Shown here piece after piece: positions 51,201 through 62,532 of a stretch of DNA of 64,000 nt. Location: contig NC_087392.1 in the NCBI RefSeq assembly GCF_963675165.1, positions 5,764,376 through 5,828,375 on the forward strand, given 5' to 3'. The position numbers and the translations under genes are program-made. The stretch is from Halichondria panicea (Eukaryota; Porifera; Demospongiae; Suberitida; Halichondriidae). The notes under the pieces were generated by a model that was given only the letters and a program-made list of their open reading frames with translations, did no database searches and had not been told where the DNA came from. Each line of letters starts with the position of its first letter. Position 1 is the stretch's first letter.

Positions 51201-54200
51201 ATTTATATGGAGCCCAGCTTTCTGATCGAGGAGGAGATGATCTGTTATTGGCTATTGGCTCTGAGTGATGGAGTGGATCTACCTCTGAGAGACAAAGGGC
51301 CAGTTACTGTATCATGTATGAATATTCTGTTGCTTGTACATTTCGTAGCATTATCAGTAATTGACTGTAGAGTAGCATCTTGAGCTCCCCTTTTTTCATC
51401 AATCTGCAGGCAGTGTATGTGATTTCTGACAGGAAAGGCTACTCTAAACAGAGGGAGTCGGCCACACAAGGTATAGTCTAATAATTACTGTACGGTACTT
51501 AGATGATCTTCTCTATTTGGGGTCAGATGCAAATCACTAGCCAGTTAAAACATTTCTTCTACTCTTGGCTTAAGAAATTGTATTTTATTGTTGTACCAGC
51601 ATTAGGTAGTTAACTCCACTTATGCATTGACCTCTACTACCGTGTAGCAGGAAAGTTCATTATTTGAGCCCTCGAGAAATGTTGTATAGTTGTTCACATT
51701 TCAATGCCAGGAAACCATAGCTTTGCATGGTGCGTGGGAGTGTCTCCATTTATATTACATGAAGTGTGAAGTGTGTTGTAAGTTTGTACAGAGAGGACTC
51801 CCATGGTGGCAATGAATGTATGGCAATGATCTGATGATGGCTCCACTGCTCTGATGGACCAATGCAGGAGAAGTTATTCTGTATAATTATTACACTAAAT
51901 TAATGTATGCCACTGTTTGGATCGGTTTCTGTTCTGCTCAGCTTCTTCCTCCAACTTGCTTACGCAGGCTAAGCTTATTCTTAGTTAGTTCATTCTTAGT
52001 TCATTCTATAGTCTAGTATTATTGTGTCGGTTTGGTTGTTTTATGTTTTTCACCTGGTCATACGGAATCACTTCATTAATTTTTATACAGTGCAGACCGC
52101 ACCTCTATCCACACATTGTACCTGCACATCCTGTATATATGGGGCCACACCCCCACTCACTGTACTGATTTGTGGTCACACCCCCATACATGGTAACCCT
52201 CTTGACCACACCCCCAACCCATGCATTGTGTCGTACATGCTGTGTTTTTGTGTACAGTACACACATCATCCGTGTCTTTGTCCCCACACCTAGTCGGAGG
52301 GAGCAGCAAGTTCTACTAAGAGCCAGCATCACCAACTAACCAACACACTACAAGACCTACCTACTACCAGCTAGGACAGCACACCACCCGAGACAGACTC
52401 TACTATACCATGTAATACGCCTTTGTATTACGATCATGATACAATTTGCTGCCCTCCCTCGCCCATGGATTGAATAATTATGGACACTCGCAGGAGACTG
52501 ACACACAATAATAGACACCAAAGGATAATAGACACCAAAGGGCCAGTTACTGTATCATGTACGAATATTCTGTTGCTTGTACATTTCGTAACATTATCAG
52601 TAATTGACTGTAGAGTAGCTCCCCTTTCTTCATCACTCAATGCAGGCAGTGTATGTGATTTCCTGACAGGAAAGGCTACTCTAAACAGAGGGAGTCGGGC
52701 CACACAAGGTATAGTCTAATAATTATTGTACGGTACTTAGATGATCTTCTCTGTTTTGGGTCAGATGCAATTGCCTTCAATCACTAGCCAGTTTAAAACA
52801 TTTCTTCTACTCTTGGCTTAAGAAATTGTATTTTATTATTGTACCAGCATTAGGTAGTTAACTCCACTTATGCATTGACCTCTACTACTGTGTAGCGGGA
52901 AAGTTCATTATTTGAGCCCTCGAGAAATGTTGTATAGTTGTTCTCATTTCAATGCCAGGAAACCATAGCTTTGCATGGTGCGTGGGAGTGTCTTCCATTT
53001 TTATTACATGAAGTGTGAAGTGTGTTGTAAGTTTGTACAGACCCATGGTGGCAATGATCTGATGATGGCTCCACTGCTCTGATGGACCAATGCAGGAGAA
53101 GTTATTCTGTATAATTATTACACTAAATTAATGTATGCCACTGTTTGGATCGGTTTCTGTTCTGCTCAGCTTCTTCCTCCAACTTGCTTACGCAGGCTAA
53201 GCTTATTCTTAGTTCATTCTTAGTTCATTCTATAGTCTAGTATAATTATTGTCGGTTTGGTTGTTTTATGATTTTCACCTGGTCATACGGAATCACTTCA
53301 TTATTATCAGTGCAGACCACACCTCTATCCACACATTGTACCTGCACATCCTGTATATATGGGGCCACAATATGGGGCCACACCCCCACTCACTGTACTG
53401 ATATGTGGTCACACCCCCATACATGGTAACCCTCTTGACCACACCCCCACCCATGCATTGTGTCGTACATGCCGTGTTTTTGTGTACTGTACAGTACACA
53501 CATCATCCGTGTCTTTATCCCCACACCTAGTCGGAGGGAGCAGCAAGTTCTACTAAGAGCCAGCATCACCAACTAACCAACACACTACAAGACCTACCTA
53601 CTACCAGCTAGGACAGCACACCACCCGGGACAGACTCTACTATACCATGTAATACGCCTTTGTATTACGATCATGATACAATTTGCTGCCCTCCCTCGCC
53701 CATGGATTGAATAATTATGGACACTCGCAGGAGACTGACACACAATAATAGACACCAAAGGATAATAGACACCAAAGGGCCAGTTACTGTATCATGTACA
53801 AATATTCTGTTGCTTGTACATTTCGTAACATTATCAGTAATTGACTGTAGAGTAGCTCCCCTTTCTTCATCACTCAATGCAGGCAGTGTATGTGATTTCC
53901 TGACAGGAAAGGCTACTCTAAACAGAGGGAGTCGGGCCACACAAGGTATAGTCTAATAATTATTGTACGGTACTTAGATGATCTTCTCTGTTTTGGGTCA
54001 GATGCAATTGCCTTCAATCACTAGCCAGTTTAAAACATTTCTTCTACTCTTGGCTTAAGAAATTGTATTTTATTATTGTACCAGCATTAGGTAGTTAACT
54101 CCACTTATGCATTGACCTCTACTACTGTGTAGCGGGAAAGTTCATTATTTGAGCCCTCGAGAAATGTTGTATAGTTGTTCTCATTTCAATGCCAGGAAAC

Positions 54201-56230
54201 CATAGCTTTGCATGGTGCGTGGGAGTGTCTTCCATTTTTATTACATGAAGTGTTAAGTGTGTTGTAAGTTTGTACAGACCCATGGTGGCAATGATCTGAT
54301 GATGGCTCCACTGCTTTGATGGACCAATGCAGGAGAAGTTATTCTGTATAATTATTACACTAAATTAATGTATGCCACTGTTTGGATCGGTTTCTGTTCT
54401 GCTCAGCTTCTTCCTCCAACTTGCTTACGCAGGCTAAGCTTATTCTTAGTTCATTCTTAGTTCATTCTATAGTCTAGTATTATTGTCGGTTTGGTTGTTT
54501 GATGTTTTTCACCTGGTCATACGGAATCACTTCATTATTATCAGTGCAGACCACACCTCTATCCACACATTGTATCTGCACATCCTGTATATAATTATGG
54601 GGCCACACCCCCACTCACTGTACTGATATGTGGTCACACCCACATACATGGTAACCCTCTTGACCACACCCCCACCCATGCATTGTATCGTACATGCTGT
54701 GTTTTTGTGTACAGTACACATCATCCGTGTCTTTATCCCCACACCTAGTCGGAGGGACAGCAAGTTCTACTAAGAGCCAGCATCACCAACTAACCAACAC
54801 ACTACAAGACCTACCTACTACCAGCTAGGACAGCACACCACCCGGGACAGACTCTACTATACCATGTAATACGCCTTTGTATTACGATCATGATACAATT
54901 TGCTGCCCTCCCTCGCCAATGGATTGAATAATTATGGACACTCGCAGGACAACTAAGAGACTGACACACAATAATAGACACCAAAGGGCCAGTTACTGTA
55001 TCATGTACGAATATTCTGTTGCTTGTACATTTCGTAATGTAATTGACTGTAGAGTAGCATTTTGAGCTCCCCTTTCTTCATCACTCAATCTGCAGGCAGT
55101 GTATGTGATTTTCTGACAGGAAAGGCTACTCTAAACAGAGGGAGTCGGCCACACAAGGTATAGTCTAATAATTATTGTACAGTACTAGATGATCTTCTCT
55201 GTTTTGGGTCAGATGCAATTGCCTTCAATCACTAGCCAGTTTAAAACATTTCTTCTACTCTTGGCTTAAGAAATTGTATTTTATTATTGTACCAGCATTA
55301 GGTAGTTAACTCCACTTATGCATTGACCTCTGCGTGTAGCGGGAAAGTTCGTTATTTGAGCCCTCGAGAAATGTTGTATAGTTGTTCACATTTCAATGCC
55401 AGGAAACCATAGCTTTGCATGGTGCGTGGGAGTGTCTTCCATTTATATTACATGAAGTGTGAAGTGTGTTGTAAGTTTATACAGAGAGGACTCCCATGGT
55501 GGGAATGATCTGATGATGGCCCCACTGCTCTGATGGACCAATGCAGGAGAAGTTATTCTGTATAATTATTACACTAAATTAATGTATGCCACTGTTTGGA
55601 TCGGTTTCTGTTCTGCTCAGCTTCTTCCTCCAACTTGCTTACGCAGGCTAAGCTTATTCTTAATTAGTTCATTCTTAGTTCATTCTATAGTCTAGTATTA
55701 TTGTCGGTTTGGTTGTTTTATGTTTTTCACCTGGTCATACGGAATCACTTCATTAATTTTTATACAGTGCAGACCACACCTCTATCCACACATTGTACCT
55801 GCACATCCTGTATATATGGGGCCACACCCCCACTCACTGTTCTGATATGTGGTCACACCCCCATACATGGTAACCCTCTTGACCACACCCCCAACCCATG
55901 CATTGTGTCGTACATGCTGTGTTTTTGTGTACAGTACACACATCATCCGTGTCTTTGTCCCCACACCTAGTCGGAGGGAGCAGCAAGTTCTACTAAGAGC
56001 CAGCATCACCAACTAACCAACACACTACAAGACCTACCTACTACCAGCTAGGACAGCACACCACCCGGGACAGACTCTACTATGCATGATACAATTTACA
56101 CAATTTTTATTTCAATTTTTACAATTTATACATGATACAATTTGCTGCCCTCCCTTGCCCATGGATTGAATAATTATGGACACTCGCAGGACAACTAAGA
56201 GACTGACACACAATAATACTGTATTTTTGC
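51201..56230. repeat. Subtelomeric repeat S2, about four tandem units of 1.2 kb
   Basis: The anchor GGGCCAGTTACTGTATCATG occurs at 51298, about 52541, 53778 and 54987, giving periods of about 1243, 1237 and 1209. Each unit includes CTTTGTATTACGATCATGAT, GTCGGAGGGAGCAGCAAGTT and CCATGCATTGTGTCGTACAT. Units 2 and 3 are almost identical over their whole length. An 89-codon frame (MARLPLFRVAFPVRKSH) recurs in units 2 and 3 and is altered in 1 and 4; I do not regard it as a gene. Confidence 0.9.
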
Positions 56231-56514
56231 CATTATTATGATAAAAATAATGTATTAATTTTTGCCATTAATTTTATATAAAATTAATCATTAGGGAATC
56301 ATGCATGCCTGCATGATAGTAGTCTCATGAATGAGTCGCCCTTTGTCCCACACACACGATAGTAGTCTCATGAATGAGTCGCCCTTTGTCCCAATGAATA
56401 GCCCCGCCCACTTACTATGAGTGCTGCGCTTTAAATATGCTTGTAGCTGTGTACGTGTATGGCAGCATGGCTACTCTGTGACTATTCTATCCTTCTCTCT
56501 CTCTCTTTATGTGG
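56231..56514. other. Link between the S2 and S1 arrays
   Basis: AT-rich stretch, then two direct copies of GATAGTAGTCTCATGAATGA followed by GTCGCCCTTTGTCCCA. No gene. Confidence 0.6.
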
Positions 56515-58545
56515 AGTACCACCATACAATGGACCAACCAACCACTCCATCATCCGGAGGAGACCTCCATTGAGTGCTACCTATTCCAGTGGGTAAGTTA
56601 CTGTGTGTTAATTATAAAATAACTTTGAGCTTGTGTGCATGGCAGGTGGCCTATTATCTTTGTATCTAGGTTAGTACTGATTAGAGCTTTGGGATCATGC
56701 CTCAGGGTGATGTAGAGCCTGTGCTAGGCCCTGCCTTAGGGACTAGCTGTGACCCTGTTGACCTGTTGTATGATCAGCAAGTCGAGCGTCTTGAGCGATC
56801 CTTACCTTTGGGAAAACTTGACAGTATAGCCTCTGTTCGATTTCTAGATTCCTTGCTTTTGGGATGCTGCCATCGCGTTGCGGTATCGGTAGCCCTGAAG
56901 GCATGGGATTTAGAAATCGGAACAGAGCAATACTGCCCAGTGGGGGCGCAATGACACTTACTGGTGATTGGACAGGAATGATGCAGAATAGCTACGTTGT
57001 CATGACCCGATCGTACCGAGCATGCCACATGTCCTGGCACAGGTTCTATGTTGTTCTGAGACATGATACCTAACTGTTCACTGTTTACCTTGTTCTGTAC
57101 TCTCTAGGGGTGTACAGTAATTAGGTATGCTTGTAGCTGTGTGGTGTATGGGTGACTATTCTATCCCTCTCTCTCTCTCTCTTCATGTGCAACGGAGGGA
57201 GTACCACCATAGAATGGACCAACCAACCACTCCTGCCACTTGAACAGGAGGAGACCTCCATTGAGTGCTACCCTATTCCAGTGGGTAAGTTACTGTGTGT
57301 TAATTATAAAATAACTTTGAGCTTGTGTGCATAGCAAGTGGCCCATTATCTTTGTATCTAGGTTAGTACTGATTAGAGCTTTGTACAGTTGTGATCATGC
57401 CTCAGGGTGATGTAGAGCCTGTGCTAGGCCCTGCCTTAGGGACTAGCTGTGACCCTGTTGACCTGTTGTATGATCAGCAAGTCGAGCGTCTTGAGCGATC
57501 CTTACCTTTGGGAAAACTTGACAGTATAGCCTCTGTTCGATTTCTAGATTCCTTGCTTTTGGGATCCTGCCATCGCGTTGCGGTATCGGTAGCCCTGAAG
57601 GCATGGGATTTAGAAATCGGAACAGAGCAATACTGCCCAGTGGGGGCGCAATGACACTTACTGGTGATTGGACAGGAATGATGCAGAATAGCTACGTTGT
57701 CATGACCCGATCGTACCGAGCATGCCACATGTCCTGGCACAGGTTCTATGTTGTTCTGAGACATGATACCTAACTGTTTACTGTTTACCTTGTTCTGTAC
57801 TCTCTAGGGGTGTACAGTAATTAGGGTGGTACAACCAAGGCGAGTGTATGCTGTGCTTATGCTTGTAGCTGTGTGGTGTATGGGTGACTATTCTATCCCT
57901 CTCTCTCTCTCTTCATGTGCAACGGAGAGAGTACCACCATACAATAGACCAACCAACCACTCCATCATCCTGCCACTTGAACAGGAGGAGACCTCCATTG
58001 AGTGCTACCTATTCCAGTGGGTAAGTTACTGTGTGTTAACTGTAATTATAAAATAGCTTTGAGCTTGTGTGCATGTCAGGTGGCCCATTATCTTTGTATC
58101 TAGGTTAGTACTGATTAGAGCTTTGTACAGTTGGGATCATGCCTCAGGGTGATGTAGAGCCTGTGCTAGGCCCTGCCTTAGGGACTAGCTGTGACCCTGT
58201 TGACCTGTTGTATGATCAGCAAGTCGAGCGTCTTGAGCGATCCTTACCTTTGGGAAAACTTGACAGTATAGCCTCTGTTCGATTTCTAGATTCTTCGGTA
58301 TCGGTAGCACCCAGTGGGGGCGCAATGACACTTACTGGTGATTGGACAGGAATGATGCAGAATAGCTACATTGTCATGACCCGATCGTACCGAGCATGCC
58401 ACATGTCCTGGCACAGGTTCTATGTTGTTCTGAGACATGATACCTTACTGTTCACTGTTTCTGTACTCTCTAGGGGTGTACAGTAATTAGGGTGGTACAA
58501 CCAAAGCGAGTGTATGCTAATTCATTATGAACTTGTGCTGCAATT
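56515..58545. repeat. Subtelomeric repeat S1, second block (three units)
   Basis: Units start at about 56515, 57199 and 57930 (periods about 684 and 731). The third lacks about 70 bp in the middle. Within each, TCGATTTCTAGATTCC and GGGATTTAGAAATCGG form a broken inverted repeat. Identity to the first block at 48009-49083 is high. Confidence 0.88.
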
Positions 58546-58609
58546 TCAATGATTTATACAGCAATTTAGTACATTAATCGTTATTAGTCATCTGAATGTG
58601 TTGACAGTT

Positions 58610-58860
58610 ATGAACCTTGTAATATGGAATGTAATGTACTACCAGTAAGGTAATGCTGGAGAAACCTTGCCAAGACTCTGTAATATGGAATGTGATGTAT
58701 TACCAATTAAGGTAATGCTGGAGAAACCTTGCCAAGACTCTGTAATATGGAATGTGATGTATTACCAAGTAAGGTAATGCTGGAGAAACCTTGCCAAGAC
58801 TCTGTAATATGGAATGTGAGGTATTACCAAGTAAGGTAATGCTGGAGAAACCTTAGTGAG
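58610..58860. repeat. About 62-bp tandem repeat, four copies
   Basis: Units with TGTAATATGGAATGTGATGT, ATTACCAAGTAAGGTAATGC and TGGAGAAACCTTGCCAAGAC. Confidence 0.9.
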
Positions 58861-59510
58861 AACGCTTTTAGTTTAACTAGCAACCCAGCAGTCTAGCTCA
58901 TTATTCAGCCTCTTCTACCTCTGCTCTACCTCAAGTTCTCTTCTACCTTCTCTATACTCTACTCTATACTCTACTGAGGAACCCAGCAGCCTCTATGTCC
59001 ATCAGACCTAACCCAGTACTGCTCCAAGCTATAAGGTTTGTAGAGCTTTGTGTTAGCTACCTACCAATGTCTAGCTAGCGCTGGCTTTGTGTTAGCTTGT
59101 GTGTATGTAAGCCGCCTGCTATGCAGCTTTTTATTTTTCGTCGTGGCCTGAAATCGAGACTGGTAGTAAGCCTCTCCTGGCGCGTGTATTAAGTTCAAAA
59201 ACAGCTCAACACTTTTTTTTAGGTAAATAAAATTTTTAAGTTAAATCAGTATTTTTTTTCTTACAGACAAGAGCATCAGAATATCAAGAGACATCAAGTA
59301 TCAAGAAACGCCAAGTATCAAGAAGGAGACTCCAGGCCAAACGTTAGTCCTAAATAGTGTGATTATGTTTTTGCTCGTTCGAGACAATTAAAAAAGAAGG
59401 AGATAAAACATATCATGCTGTACATACAATTAAGGTGTGCAATAATTCATTTGCTGGTTTTGCCTGCTATCTAAAAAAATTAGGCAGGGAGAGCCCGTGT
59501 TTAAATAGTG
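58861..59510. other. Short subtelomeric spacer
   Basis: Pyrimidine-rich and AT-rich sequence, with two CTCTACTCTATA-type repeats and a degenerate GGCCTGAAATCGAGAC motif near 59145. No gene seen. Confidence 0.4.
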
Positions 59511-60780
59511 TGCAATATTTCATTTGCTGGTTTAGCCAGCTTCTGACGGGGAGCCTTGCACGCCCTAATCTAAAAAAAATAGGCAAAAAGGGAGAGAAAC
59601 TAGTGTGCAATATTTCATTTGCTGGCTAGCCAGCTTCTGACGGGGAGCCTTGCACGCCCTAATCTAAAAAAAATTAGGCAAAAAGGGAGAGCAAATAGTG
59701 TGCAATATTTCATTTGCTGGTTTAGCCAGCTTCTGACGGGGAGCCTTGCACGCCCTAAAATTTGGCAAACAGGGAGAGAAACTAGTGTGCAATATTTCAT
59801 TTGCTGGCTAGCCAGCTTCTGACGGGGAGCCTTGCACGCCCTAATCTAAAAAAAATTAGGCAAAAAGGGAGAGCAAATAGTGTGCAATATTTCATTTGCT
59901 GGTTTAGCCAGCTTCTGACGGGGAGCCTTGCACGCCCTAAAATTAGGCAAACAGGGAGAGAAACTAGTGTGCAATATTTCATTTGCTGGCTAGCCAGCTT
60001 CTGACGGGGAGCCTTGCACGCCCTAATCTAAAAAAATTAGGCAAAAAGGGAGAGCAAATAGTGTGCAATATTTCATTTGCTGGTTTAGCCAGCTTCTGAC
60101 GGGGAGCCTTGCACGCCCTAATCTAAAAAAAATTAGGCAAAAAGGGAGAGCAAATAGTGTGCAATATTTCATTTGCTGGTTTAGCCAGCTTCTGACGGGG
60201 AGCCTTGCACGCCCTAAAATTTGGCAAACAGGGAGAGAAACTAGTGTGCAATATTTCATTTGCTGGCTAGCCAGCTTCTGACGGGGAGCCTTGCACGCCC
60301 TAATCTAAAAAAAATTAGGCAAAAAGGGAGAGCAAATAGTGTGCAATATTTCATTTGCTGGCTAGCCAGCTTCTGACGGGGAGCCTTGCACGCCCTAATC
60401 TAAAAAAAATTAGGCAAAAAGGGAGAGCAAATAGTGTGCAATATTTCATTTGCTGGTTTAGCCAGCTTCTGACGGGGAGCCTTGCACGCCCTAAAATTAG
60501 GCAAACAGGGAGAGAAACTAGTGTGCAATATTTCATTTGCTGGCTAGCCAGCTTCTGACGGGGAGCCTTGCACGCCCTAATCTAAAAAAATTAGGCAAAA
60601 AGGGAGAGCAAATAGTGTGCAATATTTCATTTGCTGGTTTAGCCAGCTTCTGACGGGGAGCCTTGCACGCCCTAAAATTAGGCAAACAGGGAGAGAAAAT
60701 AGTATGCAATATTTCATTTGCTGGGTTAGCCAGCTTCTGATGGGAATCCTTACACGCCCTAAATAAAAAAATTAGTGGTT
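59511..60780. repeat. Higher-order subtelomeric array of 87- and 95-bp monomers
   Basis: TGCAATATTTCATTTGCTGG starts every monomer. Positions 59511, 59606, 59701, 59788, 59883, 59970, 60064, 60160, 60247, 60342, 60437, 60524, 60618 and 60705 give spacings 95, 95, 87, 95, 87, 94, 96, 87, 95, 95, 87, 94, 87. A (about 95) and B (87) types therefore run A A B A B, A A B, A A B A B. A types end CTAATCTAAAAAAAATTAGG and B types CTAAAATTAGGCAAACAGGG or similar. Some contain the perfect palindrome GCTGGCTAGCCAGC. Confidence 0.93.
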
Positions 60781-61250
60781 TTGCTTAGTGCATTGTATGT
60801 TTTAGTGAAAAAAAAGATATTGCTTAATTTTGCTTAATTAGTGCAGTAAAACATGAAAAGAAAAGAAAAAGTGGTTTTGCTTATAAGCTTAAGTAGTGCT
60901 TGATGATGAAGAGAAAAAAGTAGTTTAGCTTTATTAGTGCAGTAAAACATGAAAAGAAAAGAAAAAGTGGTTTTGCTTATAAGCTTAAGTAGTGCTTGAT
61001 GATGAAGAGAAAAAAGTAGTTTAGTTTTATTAGTGCAGTAAAACATGAAAAGAAAAGAAAAAAGTGGTTTTGCTTATAAGCTTAAGTAGTGCTTGATAAT
61101 GAAAAGAAAAAAAGTTGTTTAGCTTTATTAGTGCAGTATTTGCTGGTTTAAGGGAAAAAAAAAAGTTGTTTAGCTTATAAGTCTTTTACTGAAAAGTTGT
61201 TTTGCAATTAAGAAAACAGGTGCAGAAGGTAGTTTAGCTTATTAAAAGTT
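60781..61250. repeat. AT-rich tandem repeat, about three units
   Basis: Each unit of about 105 bp has AGTGCAGTAAAACATGAAAA, GTGGTTTTGCTTATAAGCTT and AAGTAGTGCTTGATGATGAA. Outer units are degraded. Confidence 0.85.
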
Positions 61251-61435
61251 TTTATTTTAAGTGAAGTAAAAGTAGTAGCTCAGTGCAGTAGAGAAAGATA
61301 TGCAATGGAATTTAGAAACCATAAGTACTGAAATATTGCCATCATCTGCTATAAAAGAGAGTGAGCAAAAAGGGAGGAGGGTGGGCGTGGCTGAGGGTGG
61401 GAAAGTTGGCTAGAGTGTGCGGTAAAGTACTTGGG
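61251..61435. other. Unique junction segment
   Basis: No gene. Just before the 31-bp array there is a degenerate relative of its unit (GGCTAGAGTGTGCGGTAAAG then TACTTGGG). Confidence 0.6.
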
Positions 61436-62532
61436 CTAGAGTTGTGGTTAAGTACTCTAACAACAGCTAGAGTTGTGGTTAAGTACTCTAACAACAGCTA
61501 GAGTTGTGGTTAAGTACTCTAACAACAGCTAGAGTTGTGGTTAAGTACTCTAACAACAGCTAGAGTTGTGGTTAAGTACTCTAACAACAGCTAGAGTTGT
61601 GGTTAAGTACTCTAACAACAGCTAGAGTTGTGGTTAAGTACTCTAACAACAGCTAGAGTTGTGGTTAAGTACTCTAACAACAGCTAGAGTTGTGGTTAAG
61701 TACTCTAACAACAGCTAGAGTTGTGGTTAAGTACTCTAACAACAGCTAGAGTTGTGGTTAAGTACTCTAACAACAGCTAGAGTTGTGGTTAAGTACTCTA
61801 ACAACAGCTAGAGTTGTGGTTAAGTACTCTAACAACAGCTAGAGTTGTGGTTAAGTACTCTAACAACAGCTAGAGTTGTGGTTAAGTACTCTAACAACAG
61901 CTAGAGTTGTGGTTAAGTACTCTAACAACAGCTAGAGTTGTGGTTAAGTACTCTAACAACAGCTAGAGTTGTGGTTAAGTACTCTAACAACAGCTAGAGT
62001 TGTGGTTAAGTACTCTAACAACAGCTAGAGTTGTGGTTAAGTACTCTAACAACAGCTAGAGTTGTGGTTAAGTACTCTAACAACAGCTAGAGTTGTGGTT
62101 AAGTACTCTAACAACAGCTAGAGTTGTGGTTAAGTACTCTAACAACAGCTAGAGTTGTGGTTAAGTACTCTAACAACAGCTAGAGTTGTGGTTAAGTACT
62201 CTAACAACAGCTAGAGTTGTGGTTAAGTACTCTAACAACAGCTAGAGTTGTGGTTAAGTACTCTAACAACAGCTAGAGTTGTGGTTAAGTACTCTAACAA
62301 CAGCTAGAGTTGTGGTTAAGTACTCTAACAACAGCTAGAGTTGTGGTTAAGTACTCTAACAACAGCTAGAGTTGTGGTTAAGTACTCTAACAACAGCTAG
62401 AGTTGTGGTTAAGTACTCTAACAACAGCTAGAGTTGTGGTTAAGTACTCTAACAACAGCTAGAGTTGTGGTTAAGTACTCTAACAACAGCTAGAGTTGTG
62501 GTTAAGTACTCTAACAACAGCTAGAGTTGTGG
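61436..62532. repeat. 31-bp subtelomeric satellite, 35 complete copies
   Basis: The unit is CTAGAGTTGTGGTTAAGTAC and TCTAACAACAG. From 61436 to the partial copy starting at 62521 is 1085 bp, exactly 35 x 31, so no unit has gained or lost a base; I also saw no substitutions. The last, partial copy (12 bp) runs straight into the telomere. Confidence 0.97.

Noticed and set aside
52434-53940. An 89-codon frame repeated in S2 units (MARLPLFRVAF...)
   Set aside because: Repeated because the DNA is; altered in the other units; no recognisable domain.
56697-58486. Frames of 85-115 codons in S1 units, on both strands
   Set aside because: Same reason; both strands are open and the first block has stops in the same frame.
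59435-60558. 61-78-codon frames in the 87/95-bp array
   Set aside because: Both strands open through satellite DNA.
61436-62532. CRISPR-like array of 31-bp repeats
   Set aside because: Units are contiguous with no spacers, and the setting is a eukaryotic chromosome end.
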